From positions 1,178,001 to 1,242,000 of the forward strand of contig OZ024844.1 in assembly GCA_964017145.1 (NCBI GenBank): DNA of 64,000 bases, given 5' to 3'. Both the position numbers and the translations under genes were made by a program. The notes under the pieces are model-generated. The model saw only the letters and a program-made list of their open reading frames with translations. It was not told the origin of the DNA and did not search any database. Shown here one piece after another: positions 47,485 to 59,700 of the stretch. Position 1 is the first letter of the stretch; every line of letters begins with the position of its first letter. Source of the stretch: Agrocybe praecox (lineage: Eukaryota > Basidiomycota > Agaricomycetes > Agaricales > Agrocybaceae).

Positions 47485-48694
47485 TTACTGTCTTTCCTGT
47501 TCATCCTCCAACCACTTCCGCACTTCCTTCTTCGTCACCATTCCCAATACCCTATTCCTCTCCTCCGGCGTTCTCTGCCTATACAGCCGCATAATATATC
47601 CGCTGACACTCCACACATCTTCCCAGTTCGCATCGAAGAGCTCCCACCATGCCATGGGTGACTTGTCGGGCAACGGGACGCCCAGATGTCTTGCACTCAA
47701 CAGGATAGCTGCACTGATGATCGTAGGTATTTGGTATAGCGCATATACTGGAGTTTGGTGTCTGTAAATCCAAATACAAGTTTCAATAAACACGTTCGAG
47801 CAAAGAGAATGAGACGAGAAAAATAAAGAAGACAAGACTCACGCATCATTCAAATACCCCCACGCCCTCGTACAAAACTCTGAATTCTTATCCAAGCCCA
47901 ATATCCGCAAATAACTTATGAGGGTCCCATATGGGAGCACAACATGCACATTGAACCCTAGCCTCTTCAATATCTGCATCTCCGCAAGCACCAACGCGTC
48001 CTTGAGCTCATAAAACGTAGAGCCAAAATACGACATTGGGTGATAATGGAAGCTGCTGCTGTCATTGTTGCTGATTCCCTCCTCCCCGAGCTTAAGACTA
48101 TGTTGCGCCCGTTGCAGGAGCAGGTCGTACACGTTAATGAGGTCGCGCATGCGTAGAGGGCATTCTTCCAGTTTCGAAGCGAGATATAGCGCACCCATGC
48201 CGATGTCCTATGAGACGATCATGAACAAGGAGTTAGTTGAGCACAGAGCACAGAGTTTGCTGTAAAAATAAGGTCACTTACACCAACACCAAACTGCTTC
48301 ATCGAAGATACAAACCAGAACCGCTGGAACAGTATCTGAGCAGCAGCAACAGCCACTTGCTTTCTTCACAGTCGCGCAATTCACCCATCCATGCATTCAA
48401 ATAAAGGAAAGGTGTCGGACCAAAACATCCAAAACGTAAAAGACCAAAGACACGGAAGAGGGCAAAGACAAGAACAACGTTATCAAGAAAAAGAAATCTA
48501 TCGTGTTTCCTTGATCAGCGCACCAAAACCACAAATAATCTCCCTTACTGTTGCAGCAGTATCCCAGCCTGGTGGATCAGCTTACACCCATACGCGCGCA
48601 GGTCTTCTTCCAGGTCTTCGGGTATGCCGTCTTCCCTCGATGGGGTCTTCTCAATTTGTGAGATGGATGCGAGCGGGTATAAAGTAGATGCCAT
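47485..48694 (-). CDS. Cyclin L-type cyclin
   Basis: Exons 48549-48694, 48282-48363, 47843-48207, 47485-47761. The ATG at 48694 gives MASTLYPLASISQIEKTPSR, then DLRAYGCKLIHQAGILLQQK, QILFQRFWFVSSMKQFGVGD, IGMGALYLASKLEECPLRMR and NVYDLLLQRAQHSL. The second cyclin fold follows (LAEMQILKRLGFNVHVVLPY, AWGYLNDAHQTPVYALYQIP). This N-terminal pattern (Leu, Glu, TPS, DGIP) is that of cyclin L/Ania-6 proteins, which pair with CDK11-like kinases in transcription and splicing. The C-terminal RS domain of animal cyclin L is absent; the protein ends soon after the cyclin box (KWLEDEQERQ). An acceptor of form GAAG is used before exon 2. Confidence 0.87.
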
Positions 48695-49439
48695 AATAGA
48701 CTCTGGAGATGGGGAGGTGGATGAAGGGGTTTGGGGCGCAAAAAGCTCAGCCTTCTTGTTCAGTGCAGAGTAAGTGGAGTCCAAGTTGACGAAAGAATTG
48801 AATTGTTCGGAAGCAATTAAAACAGTCACATGACCAGCTCGCCCAATATGGTCTATCCCGGACCGGTTAACCGGTTCCTCGCTCTTGCCCACCATATTAC
48901 TGGGTATCTCGAAGGAAAAATCCTCGAAACAGGAAAAAAAAAAGTGGGGAGACTAAGATAATTGAGTAGGATACAGTGCAGAGAGAAAAAAATCAATTTT
49001 GCGTGAATTTTCTGGCGTGCAAAGCGGATTTTTAGAGGGAAGGAATACCTAACTGAAAACAACCAATTTTTTTTATTTCCTTTGCTCTCCAGCGTGTTTG
49101 TGTACTATATCTTGTAAAATAAAAGACCTATCTCTGCCTTCTTACTAAATTAAATTAGGTTTGGTCACATGTCTGCGTTTCCAAACTATTCGGGCGCCTG
49201 GTGGGCGCTTACCTTTGTTCCTCACGGAAAGAGTGCAAGGGGGTTCAAATTGTGATAAATTCATTGAGATTTTTGAATTTGGAGCAACAAAAAAATAGTC
49301 AAATGGAATAGAAGTAGAAAGCAATTTAGTACTAGTGACTATAAGTAACAAAAGGACTAAACGCATGTGCAAAAAAGGACTACTTATAGATTGAAGCTAA
49401 AGAACGGCTGGTCCTATTGATAGTTATATCAAGCAGTAG
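48695..49439. other. Intergenic, no gene seen
   Basis: 5' flank of the cyclin gene. AT-rich and without a supported frame. Confidence 0.5.
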
Positions 49440-49690
49440 ATGTGCTTCAAATTAACGAAAACCCACAACCGATTGATGACACTTTCACTCAATGGTGTAA
49501 AGAAGCTAAATAGCACTGTGCTCAAGTCAAGTCCACCAAATGGACATCCAGGACACTAAACATTTACGTTGTCAGTGCACTTGTCTTCCTTCGGCAGTAG
49601 CTTTGACGAATTGGAAACAATTTTCCCCCGTACCATATTGGTAAGTAATAAGGCAAGATGCATATAACAATATTCAAAGCAACAACCTAG
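49440..49690 (-). pseudogene. DPBB-D: relic of a fourth expansin-like gene
   Basis: Three decayed exons in the same order as DPBB-C. 49669-49686 gives VVALNI (an 18-nt equivalent of the 21-nt exon). About 49574-49640 gives QYGTGENCFQFVKATAEGRQ. About 49445-49557 gives PGCPFGGLDLSTVLFSFF, then SESVINRLWVF. The acceptor before QYGTG has lost its AG, the DECPGC Asp-x-Cys context is interrupted, and no signal peptide or linker was found. It is 2.7 kb upstream of DPBB-C on the same strand. Confidence 0.78.
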
Positions 49691-50022
49691 GAATAAACAT
49701 TACAATCATTATACAAACCCGGTACGCCTTCGTATTTTCCATTTATGAGTCTGGGTTCATTGTCCAACCTTCTGGCAACGTGGGCTTCAAGCAATGTAGT
49801 CGAAAAGAATTAAAGGTATACACGTGTATAAACCACAAGGGAAAAAAGGTAACAGTATTAAAATACTAATTGAACGTTAGAAAGCCGCGAAACGATATAT
49901 TAGTATACGTGTATAGAATAAGTATTCGTTAGTCGTGAGCAGACTCGCGTTAGGAGCGTGAATTGATTGATTGATTTGGAGAACAGGGAAGGGGTCATTT
50001 CGTGTAAAGGACGGTAGATAAT
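49691..50022. other. Intergenic, AT-rich
   Basis: Upstream of the DPBB-D relic. About 50 codons near 49700-49790 (RRLDNEPRLINGKYEG) may be the relic's decayed N-terminal part, but similarity to the paralogues is too weak to include it. Confidence 0.4.
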
Positions 50023-51560
50023 TTATACCATCCTATCAGTTCCGGGGTAGCCAAGACCATTATTAGTGGTATTTCCAGTCAATCCACCATGAGAGTGGGG
50101 GACAGCTCCATTATGAGGGGCAACTCCTGCACCAGTATTGCCGGTATATCCCTGTTCGGCGGTATGACTCGTCGTCCCAACGGTAGATGTACCAAATCCT
50201 TGTCCGTTACTGGCGACGTTGTTATTATTATTATGGCCAAATGCACCTCGTCCAAGACCATTCCCTGTGGTTCCGGTCATCCCTGTAGCAGAGTTGAGGC
50301 CAGAAACACCGGCCCCGCCCATATTTGAAGCAAGGACAGTAGCATCTCCAGGAGCTCCGACAGATTGTTCGCCACCTCCGTAGCCCCAGCCACCTTCGCG
50401 AGTGAAGGGAAGATCGTAGGAGGTAAATTCTTGCATAGGCTGGTAGGTGTAGTAGGGTCCACGTCCAGCAGTAGGGAGGTAAGGCCTGCGGTGGAAGAGA
50501 GAAGTCGCGCGGGGAAGGAGAAGGTGGTTGAAGCGGAAGTCCAGGATGGAAGCAAAGGTTTGACGGAAGGCGACGAGTGCGGTGCAGATACCAATGATAG
50601 CACCCGCAACGACATCATACCAGTTGTGGACTAAAATCAGAGTAAGATTTTGGTCAAGATAGGGTAGATAAGACTTACACTCATCGATGGTTAATGCACC
50701 TGAAATAAGTGTTGCGCCAAGTAATGGAGCAAAAAACATGACCATCTTCCAGTAGGCAGGGTTGTGCGCGCTCATCACCTTGAGTTGAGCGTTGAAGTAA
50801 AGCGAAAGATAGAACAGTCCAGCCCAAGCTGCGGTGGAGTGACCGGATGGCATCGATTCGAGAGCATCGTTGATTTGTTTCCTGTCTCCAGTACAAATGG
50901 AGCGATCGTACATCAAGCTTTGGAAGCCGACGCCAGAGGGAGCAGAATTGGGAGTGATGCTCGGTTGGCACACGGCGTAGAAATGGGGTCGCAGTCCACC
51001 AATCAACCACTTGATAAAAACTTGGAATGCAGCAGCAGTGATCAAACCTATACGAGTTGCTTTAGCATCTCCAAGATGAAAGTACTCAGAGTAGCGTAGA
51101 AACTCACTCTTCAGGAGACCAAAATTGGTAGTGAGCCAATCGTCCATGCTCCTCCGTCGCGCTTGAAACAGGGTAAAGAAGAAGAATGGGACAATGAACG
51201 CGATCAGGGCAGCAGCCCAGATAGGGATAATTTCCCTGCGTAACGGGTATGCAAACTGTGGGTATACAACCTCTCCATTTTGGAAGAGCACAGGAAAGCT
51301 TCGAGATGGAGCAGGATCTAATAGGTAGTGGTCAGTTAATGACAAGAAGAAAATCGGACAAGAACGACCTAGTTACCTGCAAAGTAGACGCCGAGGGCTA
51401 TAGCCCCAAGAAGAGCCATCGTGATGATATCAACGCCATGAAGCCTCAGCCAAGACCCAAATCTAAATGGTGTACCGACAGCTCTCCCTCCCACCTGGTG
51501 GTGGTGGTTGCCGACGAGCTTTTGGTCATTAGCGTTTCGACGTTTACCAAAAAGAGGCAT
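50023..51560 (-). CDS. PAP2-family lipid phosphate phosphatase
   Basis: Exons 51377-51560, 51108-51317, 50679-51047, 50023-50630. The ATG at 51560 gives MPLFGKRRNAND. Membrane spans include GVDIITMALLGAIALGVYFA, REIIPIWAAALIAFIVPFFF and WKMVMFFAPLLGATLISGA. Phosphatase motifs: KWLIGGLRP (motif 1), SMPSGHSTAAWA (motif 2), and HNWYDVVAG with His and Asp of motif 3. The usual Ser-Arg before that His is not seen in DEFHNWYD's upstream residues (ALTI). The C-terminus is a long Gly/Asn/Thr-rich disordered tail. Family knowledge: fungal Dpp1/Lpp1-like enzymes remove phosphate from phosphatidate, DGPP or lyso-lipids in vacuole or Golgi membranes. It lies 217 bp downstream of GLS1 on the same strand. 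Confidence 0.88.
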
Positions 51561-51777
51561 TGTTGTTGTCGAAGTCGGTGGAGGGCTTTGGATGCTGTAG
51601 AAACGTTGAAAATTAGCTACATTTTTTATAGAGAACACTTAGGCTGCTTTGGAGCATCCTTGTCATTTGCTTGCCCCGCCGATGGACCACTGAATGACGG
51701 TATTAATTTCGTACGAGCACTATAAATAACTCAAATGACGTCATCATTAATGTTACACTACGAACACAGGATATCTT

Positions 51778-54700
51778 CTAATACTTTTCAGCCAGAACTG
51801 CAGAAACCAGAATCAGCAAAATTTCACAGAAGGAGATACAAAATACTCACTTAAAGCTGTTAGCGAGGTCCAACCGGTGAAAGGATGACTAGAGAAAGGA
51901 AATGAGGAAGTGGATGTGATGACGTTGATGGTGTCAACAAACCTTCGCTTGCCCTCCCCGTTGGTGGGGTCGTATTGTTCCCAGACGTATCCTGTTCGCT
52001 CATACTCCTACAAATCCGGATTGAGATGGAAATTTTTTTGGAATTATCTGCACGACACACCTTGACCACGTTCTCAACCACGTTCTTGCGTAACTCTTGG
52101 TATATCTGTTTCGCTTTCTCTTGGTATGGGCCTACCTCGGCAGCGTAGGTCTACACATGGAAGTCATCAGAGGAATATTTATAGTGAGATGAGTGGAGAC
52201 ATACTTTATGCAGTGCTCTCAAAGCTAAGTAGTTCATCTGTATCCAGATGGGTCCTTTCCAGTAATTTTCACCTTTTCCGAATTCAGGATGAGAAGCGGA
52301 CAAGCTCCTGATACCATAAGGGGACCATAGGTATTCTGGATCGTGAACAAGGTCGAGAATAGCACCCAAGTGTGGCGATGATGAAGGCAGGAGTTCTAGG
52401 AGGAACGGGAACAAAGACAGATAGCCCTTGTGGCAGACGTGGTATGATTCATCTAGGCGACGTTGATTACTAGCATGCTTGAAAGTATTAGATAAAGAAG
52501 TACCTTCATTGTCGACGTCGAGGTCGCAATACATTTTCTGTTCTTCGTTCCAATGCAAGTCTTTTACGCAATTTAATATCTCGTTGCTATAAATTACAAA
52601 GATGAATACCCTACCTTCAATATTGTCCAGGATAGCCTTTTCATTTTCCTTGAACGTAATTTCATCCTCCTTCTCTCCAACAAACGAAGCGATGTCTCTC
52701 ATGGTCCTCGAGAAGAAAGCCATCCAGGAAATCAAGTCGAGGTGTAATTCACCGGCGTGAGGAGGTCCTCTCGGGTAGTCGTCCATGCCACTCGTCAAAA
52801 CATGCTGCTCGGATCGACCTCTCCAACGATATCCTTCGGTCCTTGAGCGTGCTTTCCTCGAGTACTGTTTGATTTGACCTCTCTGCGTACGTCTAAACCA
52901 TTCGTAATGTCTCTTGAGAGGCTGGTAGATGTCTTTGAGGTACGCATGGGCTAGTTCGGGATTGTCAATGAACCGACTTTCTAATGCCGTCTTTGGGATA
53001 GCCAATGGAGTTTGCGCAGCTCCAACGCCGTAGTCCATACCCAACTCCGCGTCTGATGGGCCACGACTTGCTGATGCTGCCTTAACGCGCTGGATGAAGG
53101 CAGTCACTGCCATCGTAAGGGTAGGAGGATTAGCGTAATTGGGCACTTGTGTTTGGAACTCGACAGGAACCTTTGGTTATGCGTTAGTAGACCGGATTCC
53201 AGTTACTCGAATTACTGTTGACGTACTTTACTACGAGCTTCCTCGCCCAGAATTTGTTCCCTACCAACCCAGCCGTCCTCGTCAATGAGACCAATCCAAT
53301 CCTTCAAGATTTCTAGACTGAAATCATTATCCCATTGACCAATATGAAGCAGATGGAACCCTTCATCCCTTTTCGTGCCATTGGTTAACGAGGGGTCAGT
53401 AAGGAAATAGATAAAAGGCTTACCAGTAGAATCCACGAGGGAAGAAACTACGACTTGGAGTCGCGGTTAATAACGCTTTGGGTTCTGTCAACTTCGCTCC
53501 TTTCTCCGCTTCGTCGTTGTTAGCATCCTCCTCTTCATCCCATTCATAGGAGAATTTGCGGTCAACAATTGAGGTTCCATAGAAATATCCCACTCCACCA
53601 AAGAGATTGGAAGTCACTGCTTTGGAAAAGGCCTCGTAGGAGTCTTTCTTCTCGGGAGGAAAATCAACTGGGTATGGTAATACTTCGCGAAACCGCTTGC
53701 CGTACGCCTCGACGAGAGCAGGGATCCCTTGGTCCAATACAACAGCTTTGATTCCAGAGTATATCAATTATCTGGAGGAAGTAGTGAAGTCGATGTGTAC
53801 TTACATGATAGTACTTGCTTGTTACTGGCACTATCGAAGTAGACGTCAAACTGGAATGGCCCGTCAAAGAATTTCTGGACTGCATAGACATTGCTGTTCA
53901 TGTAAACGTCGTCCGGGAGCGACAACAAGAACGATGGGTCTGGTGCGCCGACAGTGGGATCTTGGTATGGTACAATAGCTTCCCTAGCACGGTCGAGAAT
54001 CGACTTCATCATAAGGTCTGCATTGCATTGAATCAATTTCCTGATTCGAATTCGAAACATCGGGTCCACGTACGAGCAACTTGCCATACTTCGCCGTCCT
54101 TTACTGGACGTCCGAGAAAGTGTGTCTTTCCAATCCGGTCTTTGAAAACGTCCGAGTGAAGTCCACCAGTCACTGCGCGATTTTCGGCGCCTAGGTTCAC
54201 AAAAGGTGGGTAGTCATTCTTCCAGGCATTGTCAAATTCGACTCACTATCGGCTACACGGATAGTAAATTCATCTAGATGAGGGGTAGAGCCAGATAGTT
54301 TGATTTCGCCTGCAATACCCTAGACACGTCTTGTTTTCAGCATACTGCAAGCCAAGGACTATAACCACCACTCACGTTTTCGTCTTCGTCAGTTTCCATG
54401 GCCAAACCTCCCATACCCTCTAAGCCAAAGTAGAAAATCGTAGATATCCGCGAGGCCTTCCCTGTGCAATGGGTTTACTATATACAAAGAGTCTGGAAAA
54501 ACTGGATGCCATACCTGTGTCAATTGGCTCTCCTTTAATACGCGCAGCCCAGCTGCCACCATGGTCACCTCCAGCTACTTTCAAGAATTCTGTCGTTATT
54601 TTGACATTGTTGAAGCTGTCCTTGATGACCTGCACTCCTCCTTCTCTGGCATCATATTCCGTCCACGTATAACTGTCTAAACCGTCGCCCTGGTCGCAAG

Positions 54701-54969
54701 CGTGTCGAGTCTCTGTAGGTGTAGGTGTACGAAACTCAAGTAAATCAAGGCATATATGCGATACATATCAGTGACTTACTAGCAATAGCTTGATAATCTT
54801 GTGTTCCGAACCACATAAGGCCAGTCATTAGAGATTGAGGTATTCTTGGCCTCAAGCCAAAGTAGAGATTCGGTCTATATGGTCCCCATAGTAAAGTATC
54901 GTTAACGTTTGTGGATTGGGATAATACCGCTGGTGCCAGAGGCAGAAGCAAGAGCAAAGCTAGCTTCAT
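51778..54969 (-). CDS. GLS1: Mannosyl-oligosaccharide glucosidase I (GH63), N-glycan trimming
   Basis: The ATG at 54969 gives MKLALLLLLPLAPAVLSQ, a cleavable-type signal or anchor, then LWGPYRPNLYFGLRPRIPQS and GLMWFGTQDY, the family's start. Later blocks: [37 protein letters not shown] with the catalytic Asp, IGLIDEDGWVGREQILGEEA, HVLTSGMDDYPRGPPHAGEL, NYWKGPIWIQMNYLALRAL and HPFTGWTSLTALILAEKY before the stop. More than ten small exons were seen; the last is 20 nt (51778-51797). Family knowledge: this ER enzyme removes the outermost glucose from Glc3Man9GlcNAc2 and is required for glycoprotein folding control and cell-wall glucan. No breaks found. Confidence 0.92.
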
Positions 54970-55374
54970 TACGCGGCGTGGCTAGCTTTCCACCGAATTG
55001 CAAGGATTTATGAGAAGGGAAGACCGTGGTAGTTAGCAGACGTGTCGCGATGATACGGGAGTTTATTACCTTTAACGCCCGGCCCGGTGTGCCCTTCACT
55101 GAGCGCTCAACTTGCGGTTTATCATCTCTTTCCATCACTATTCTGAAAGTTACTGGCCTTGTGTTTAAACAGGCTTAAACAGCTTGCCGTGCCGACAACT
55201 ATTCACTCTTCGATCCCTGAATGAATGTCGGAACACTTCAAAGTTTCGTCGAAAATCAAATTATCAGAGGAAATACAACAAGCCGCGGCCAAGTCCTACA
55301 GGCAATAACATATTGCTCAACAAATTCTTCTACGCAATTGCACATAGGCTCTCCCCGACAACCTACGAATAGAA

Positions 55375-55766
55375 GCGACACTTCGCCCTCGCAAGTTTGC
55401 CACGAGTGGCTCAATATCATCCTTGGATCGCCCTCATTATGAGGTCGCTTGGTTATAAGCACGCCTAAAATGAAAGATGAACTTCTTGAGGAAGTCATCA
55501 GACGGAGTGAGTCATCTTCCCTCTGGGTTCAAACCCTCCTTGATCACAATACGGCGATCCAATTTGCTTGAATGCTCGACAAGCAATGGGAACGAGTAAA
55601 GCAACTCAAAATCGAGGCTGACAGTACAATATTTGCTGAAGAAACCCGTCGGACAGATTTATTGGCCGTTTTTCATCAACGTGGCCCCCTCTTGCGTTTA
55701 TTTTCATTTTCAAACCTCGGTACGACACAATTGAACTTCACCCCGGAAAGAGGAGATCGTCACTAA
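55375..55766 (+). pseudogene. F-box gene relic, copy 3 of the local family
   Basis: One frame carries SPSQVCHEWLNIILGSPSL, TGA in place of the Trp codon of LWGRLV, GRLVISTPKMKDELLEEVIR, SESSSLWVQTLLDHN, a second TGA, and QWERVKQLKIEADS, then RGPLLRLFSFSNLG. These match residues of the two intact copies (SSHVCQLWRTIILRSPLLWG, VISTPKRKQECIEEVISRSG). The N-terminal MNLD-DILWTIF part and the C-terminal two thirds are missing, and the orientation is opposite to the other two. Confidence 0.85.
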
Positions 55767-55802
55767 CCTCTCATTCTCTCGCTCGATAGTATCTAGACGT
55801 GA

Positions 55803-56381
55803 AGAAAAAGGCTGTGTGTCAATCGCGTAAGCTTCGTTACCTTTGTTGTTATCGATGCCAGCCCTAATGCAGTAAATAACAGTGATCATCTTCTCTTATC
55901 TGCCTGCCCAAAGCCTGAAATATATTCGAACTCAATTTACCTTTCGGTTCTGCGTTCAAAATCTGCGGTCGGACTTCAATATCAAATTGGTCGCTTAGTC
56001 GATACCGTCGACCTGAAAAACCTTCTTCGATCCGTCTCCCCGACGAAGGCGGAGCTATTAGCCCATAGTACGGCCAAGAGTACCCCTCAGCTGCACCTCT
56101 ATCGTTGTCGGTGCCAGGGTTGTGAAGCACCATGTGGATGTATTTCGACGAATCGTTGCACGAAATGTGGCCAGACCACGAACTTGCAATCGATTAGAAG
56201 AGACGGCGAAGAAGATAAAAGCTTCATGAGAAAGTCGCGGTTGTGCATGCCCCGCCTTTATCGAATATACTTGTTCGACGATCGTGCAGATATTGATAAT
56301 CAGCAATCAATAATTATGTTTTCTAGACAAATTTCTGCTCCTCTTTCTGGCTGCGAACATATGGGGTACATTTCTCGGTAA
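55803..56381 (+). other. 192-codon Cys-rich open frame without a start codon
   Basis: The frame is open from a TGA at 55800 to the stop at 56381 and holds FVTFVVIDASPNAVNNSDHL, SIYLSVLRSKSAVGLQYQIG and LKNLLRSVSPTKAELLAHS. A cluster C-x-C-x2-C-x4-C-x-C-x5-C-x2-C follows (RCRCQGCEAPCGC, STNRCTKCGQTT), and the end is FDDRADIDNQQS. The only in-frame ATG lies near 56225, far inside, and a donor-like gtaact overlaps the end at about 56380, so it looks like an internal exon. It may bind zinc. Family not recognised. It directly follows the F-box relic. Confidence 0.35.
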
Positions 56382-56787
56382 CTGCAAGGCCCGCTGGACC
56401 TCAAGATACTTTCTTTATATCCGTTGCTCCTGTGGAAGGTTTTGAATACAAATTTGAATCAATTCATGCGAGATCTTGCCTAATTCGTATGTCTTCATCC
56501 TCGTTATTTCACGCAGTATTTTCTGTACCATGCTCATACACCACTCTACAGAATTACTGGCATAGCATGTCCTCGTATTAGTGATATATCCTGGCCATCT
56601 CAGAATCTCACGAATCAGTTTGTTTGCCTCTCGACTATTTATATCACCTGTGCATAGTTTGATAATGGCAGTGCTGGGCTCTGCAACATATACTAGGCAA
56701 GCACTGCAGCCCACTGCTCATATAGACCTTCGTCTGACATCCTACTCAGCAGGAGAATACCCCTTCTTAGTCCACTATTCACAGACA

Positions 56788-59700
56788 ATGGCCGATCCAG
56801 TATCCATCACTCTCGCTGCTATCACCCTTACGACGGCGCTTAAGGACATTATCGAGCTTGCACAAAAGGTCAATGACTCATTCAACCAGGTAAGACATCA
56901 CAATCGAAAGTCGAAAGGCTCGCCATCTGACCAATCGATTTATAGCCCGCTCGTAATATGCAGAAAGCAGAATCTCTGGCTTCGGAAACACTCGGGATCG
57001 TACAAGATCTAAAGCGATTCTATGATGATCATAAGGAAGTATTGGACAATGTGCCGGATATGCGAGACGCCGTATTGAGGCTTTTGAAGTGTGTGTTTAT
57101 GATCACCTATTGGACATTTCTATTCATAACTCCTGTAGCGAAACGGAAAGGGTACACGAGGAATGCATACCTATACTACAAATTCACTCTGCCTCGGACG
57201 GAAAACTACATACCTGGATAAAGCGAAAACTTGGACCTTGGTGGAAGCGGAATACCTTAGAGGAATCCATTCGGAACCTGCGAGATGGGGCGAATAAATG
57301 TCGCAGTGATTTCATGGTACGAGAATAATCAATATGCATCGGGGTATATAGTTGATACGAATTTTGAAGATGTTTGCTTTACTACGTATTGAAGCTACCA
57401 CGTCCCAAGTTCAAGCTTCAACAGCTCAAACTCAAGCCTCTGCGGTGCGAATCGAGGCCACCACTATCGAAATCCGAGCTGCTGTTACGCATGCCGGGAT
57501 TGCTCACCCTCTACTCCAATCATCGCTTTCTCAAGTGTCGGACAATAACCTCTTAGGCTTCCTGGGTTCCACTCCAGTCGTATTATCACATCTCCCCCCA
57601 CATATCAAATTGGCCGAACACCTTATATATAAGGAGGCTATAACCTTGCAGGTGGGCGGGATTGAGATTCTATTCGAAATGCTCACTTCTGGCGGACTCT
57701 ATACCAAAGAAGAGCCAGACCATTTACATTTGCAACCTTTCAATACATGCATTCACCTAAAGCCTTCTACGAAAGAAGAAATAGAAGATTTACAATTTGA
57801 TGCGTTCGCTCAGATTGCCAAAATACGCGAAAACTTAAAAGGCAGATATAATGGGCTATCAATTCAGGATGGCGCAAGGGCGATGTCAACATTATCTGTC
57901 TGGCTTTCCAACCTCGAGATGTATCACGAATCTTTAGCAATGTTGCGGTTTACTGTAGACCTTTATCGGATACTCAGCAAGACAAACGAAAATGTTTATG
58001 GACCCCACCTTGCGCATGCACTTTCCCTCATGTCGCGTAGGCTTGTGGACACTGGGGAGCTTGTACAAGCCTACAAAACAATCACAGAGGCTGTGACCCT
58101 TGGGCGTCGTCTCGTGGCTGCCAATCCAACTTTTGAAGCCCAAATCCAGCTTGCTAATTTGGTTCTCCACTCTTCCTATGTTGGGCGTGAGAATGGAGAT
58201 TTGGAAAATGCCACCCGTGATGCAGAAGAAGCGGTACAAACCTACGAGCGCCTCATTGGACAACCTACATTTGTGGAACAAATGGAAGTAAACATCATTG
58301 ACAAAATGTGCGGACCAACCGCTATGACATTGAAAGCCACGCGCGTTTACAACTTTGCTTATGCATTGGAAGAACTGCATTATAATCTATCTTCAACCAG
58401 TAGAAAAGACGAATCAGTAAGCGCAGGAATCAAGGCACTTGCATTATACAGTGTACTGGAGCAGAGGGGCAAGCATACTGGTTCCAGTTGTTTGATAGCA
58501 GATATTTGTTACTCTCTCGCCTCCACCGAGTATCGGGACATAATCTCCGTCAAGCAGGCTCTTTCTTACGCACAAAAAGCGGTGTCTCAATATGAGAAGG
58601 TCCTTCAACACACTGGAAATGTCTCCCGCGAACTTCCTTTTTCCCTGGCAAGGCAAGGCAAGATTTTATCAGATGTGGGCCGTGTTGAGGAGGCATATGT
58701 GGTTTGCCAGAAACTTGAACAAGTAGTTCAAAAGTATATTGAGGATCATCAGCTCCATGCCGAATCACTCCTGCAACTAATACAAATTCTTTTCTATTGC
58801 AGGCGTTATGTGGAGGCAGCGTTGGTCGGGGAACAATTGGTCGCAACCTGCCGAGCATCGCTTTTAGATTGGAATCTCTACGAAGCCTACACCTATACTT
58901 CTTACGCCTTTGAAAAGTCAGGAAACACTCTCAAGGCAGTACAGATTGCGGAGTCAGCAGTCAGCTATTGGCGCATTCTAGCATTTCAAGATTCTAAAAA
59001 CATCAAATTTCTTGCTCCCAGCGTTGACAATCTGGCACGTCGACTTCGATCAGCAGCTGAGCACGGACGAGCCCTTAGTGAAGGACATGAAACAATGAAG
59101 CTGTATAGCAGCTTGATTGAAAAGGACCCCTTTGTGATTGAGGATTACATGAGAACCCTTCAACTAAATATGGATATTGCTATGCAGGCAAAGATGGAAA
59201 TCCAGTCCTTGGAAAGAAGCCGAGAGGTCATTCAATATTCTCGGGCACTGGTCAAGCAATTTCCCGACCAACAAATATTCCTTATTCGTCTCATCAGGGA
59301 TCACGCAAATCTGTTGGAAGACTTTGACCAACTTGCAGAAGCCAGCACCGCCATTGAAGAGGCTCTTAGCTGGTTTAACGCCCATCCAGTACAAGATCCA
59401 GAATCAGTCAAATTGCACACCAACGCACTTCTATATCATGGCAGACTTCTTTATCATCAGGGGCATCTCGACATGGCATTAAGTGCCTATGACAAGGTGA
59501 TCACTGGAGTTGGGCAACCCTTCGCAGACGCATATTCTGAAGTTGCATCTGATATTCTCTCAGCAAAGGCTACATCCCTCATGATATTTTACTTTACTGG
59601 GCAAGTTCCACTGGCACTCGGCAAGATTGAAGATGGTCTTACATTTGCCGCTGACCATGATTTGGAGGAGGAAGATGTGTATACACTTTACTTGAAAAAT

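Noticed and set aside
56415..56714. 99-codon minus frame (INSREANKLIREILRWPG)
   Set aside because: Protein-like in places, but it begins with TTG, has no splice partners and competes with the plus-strand Cys-rich frame; left open as an alternative.
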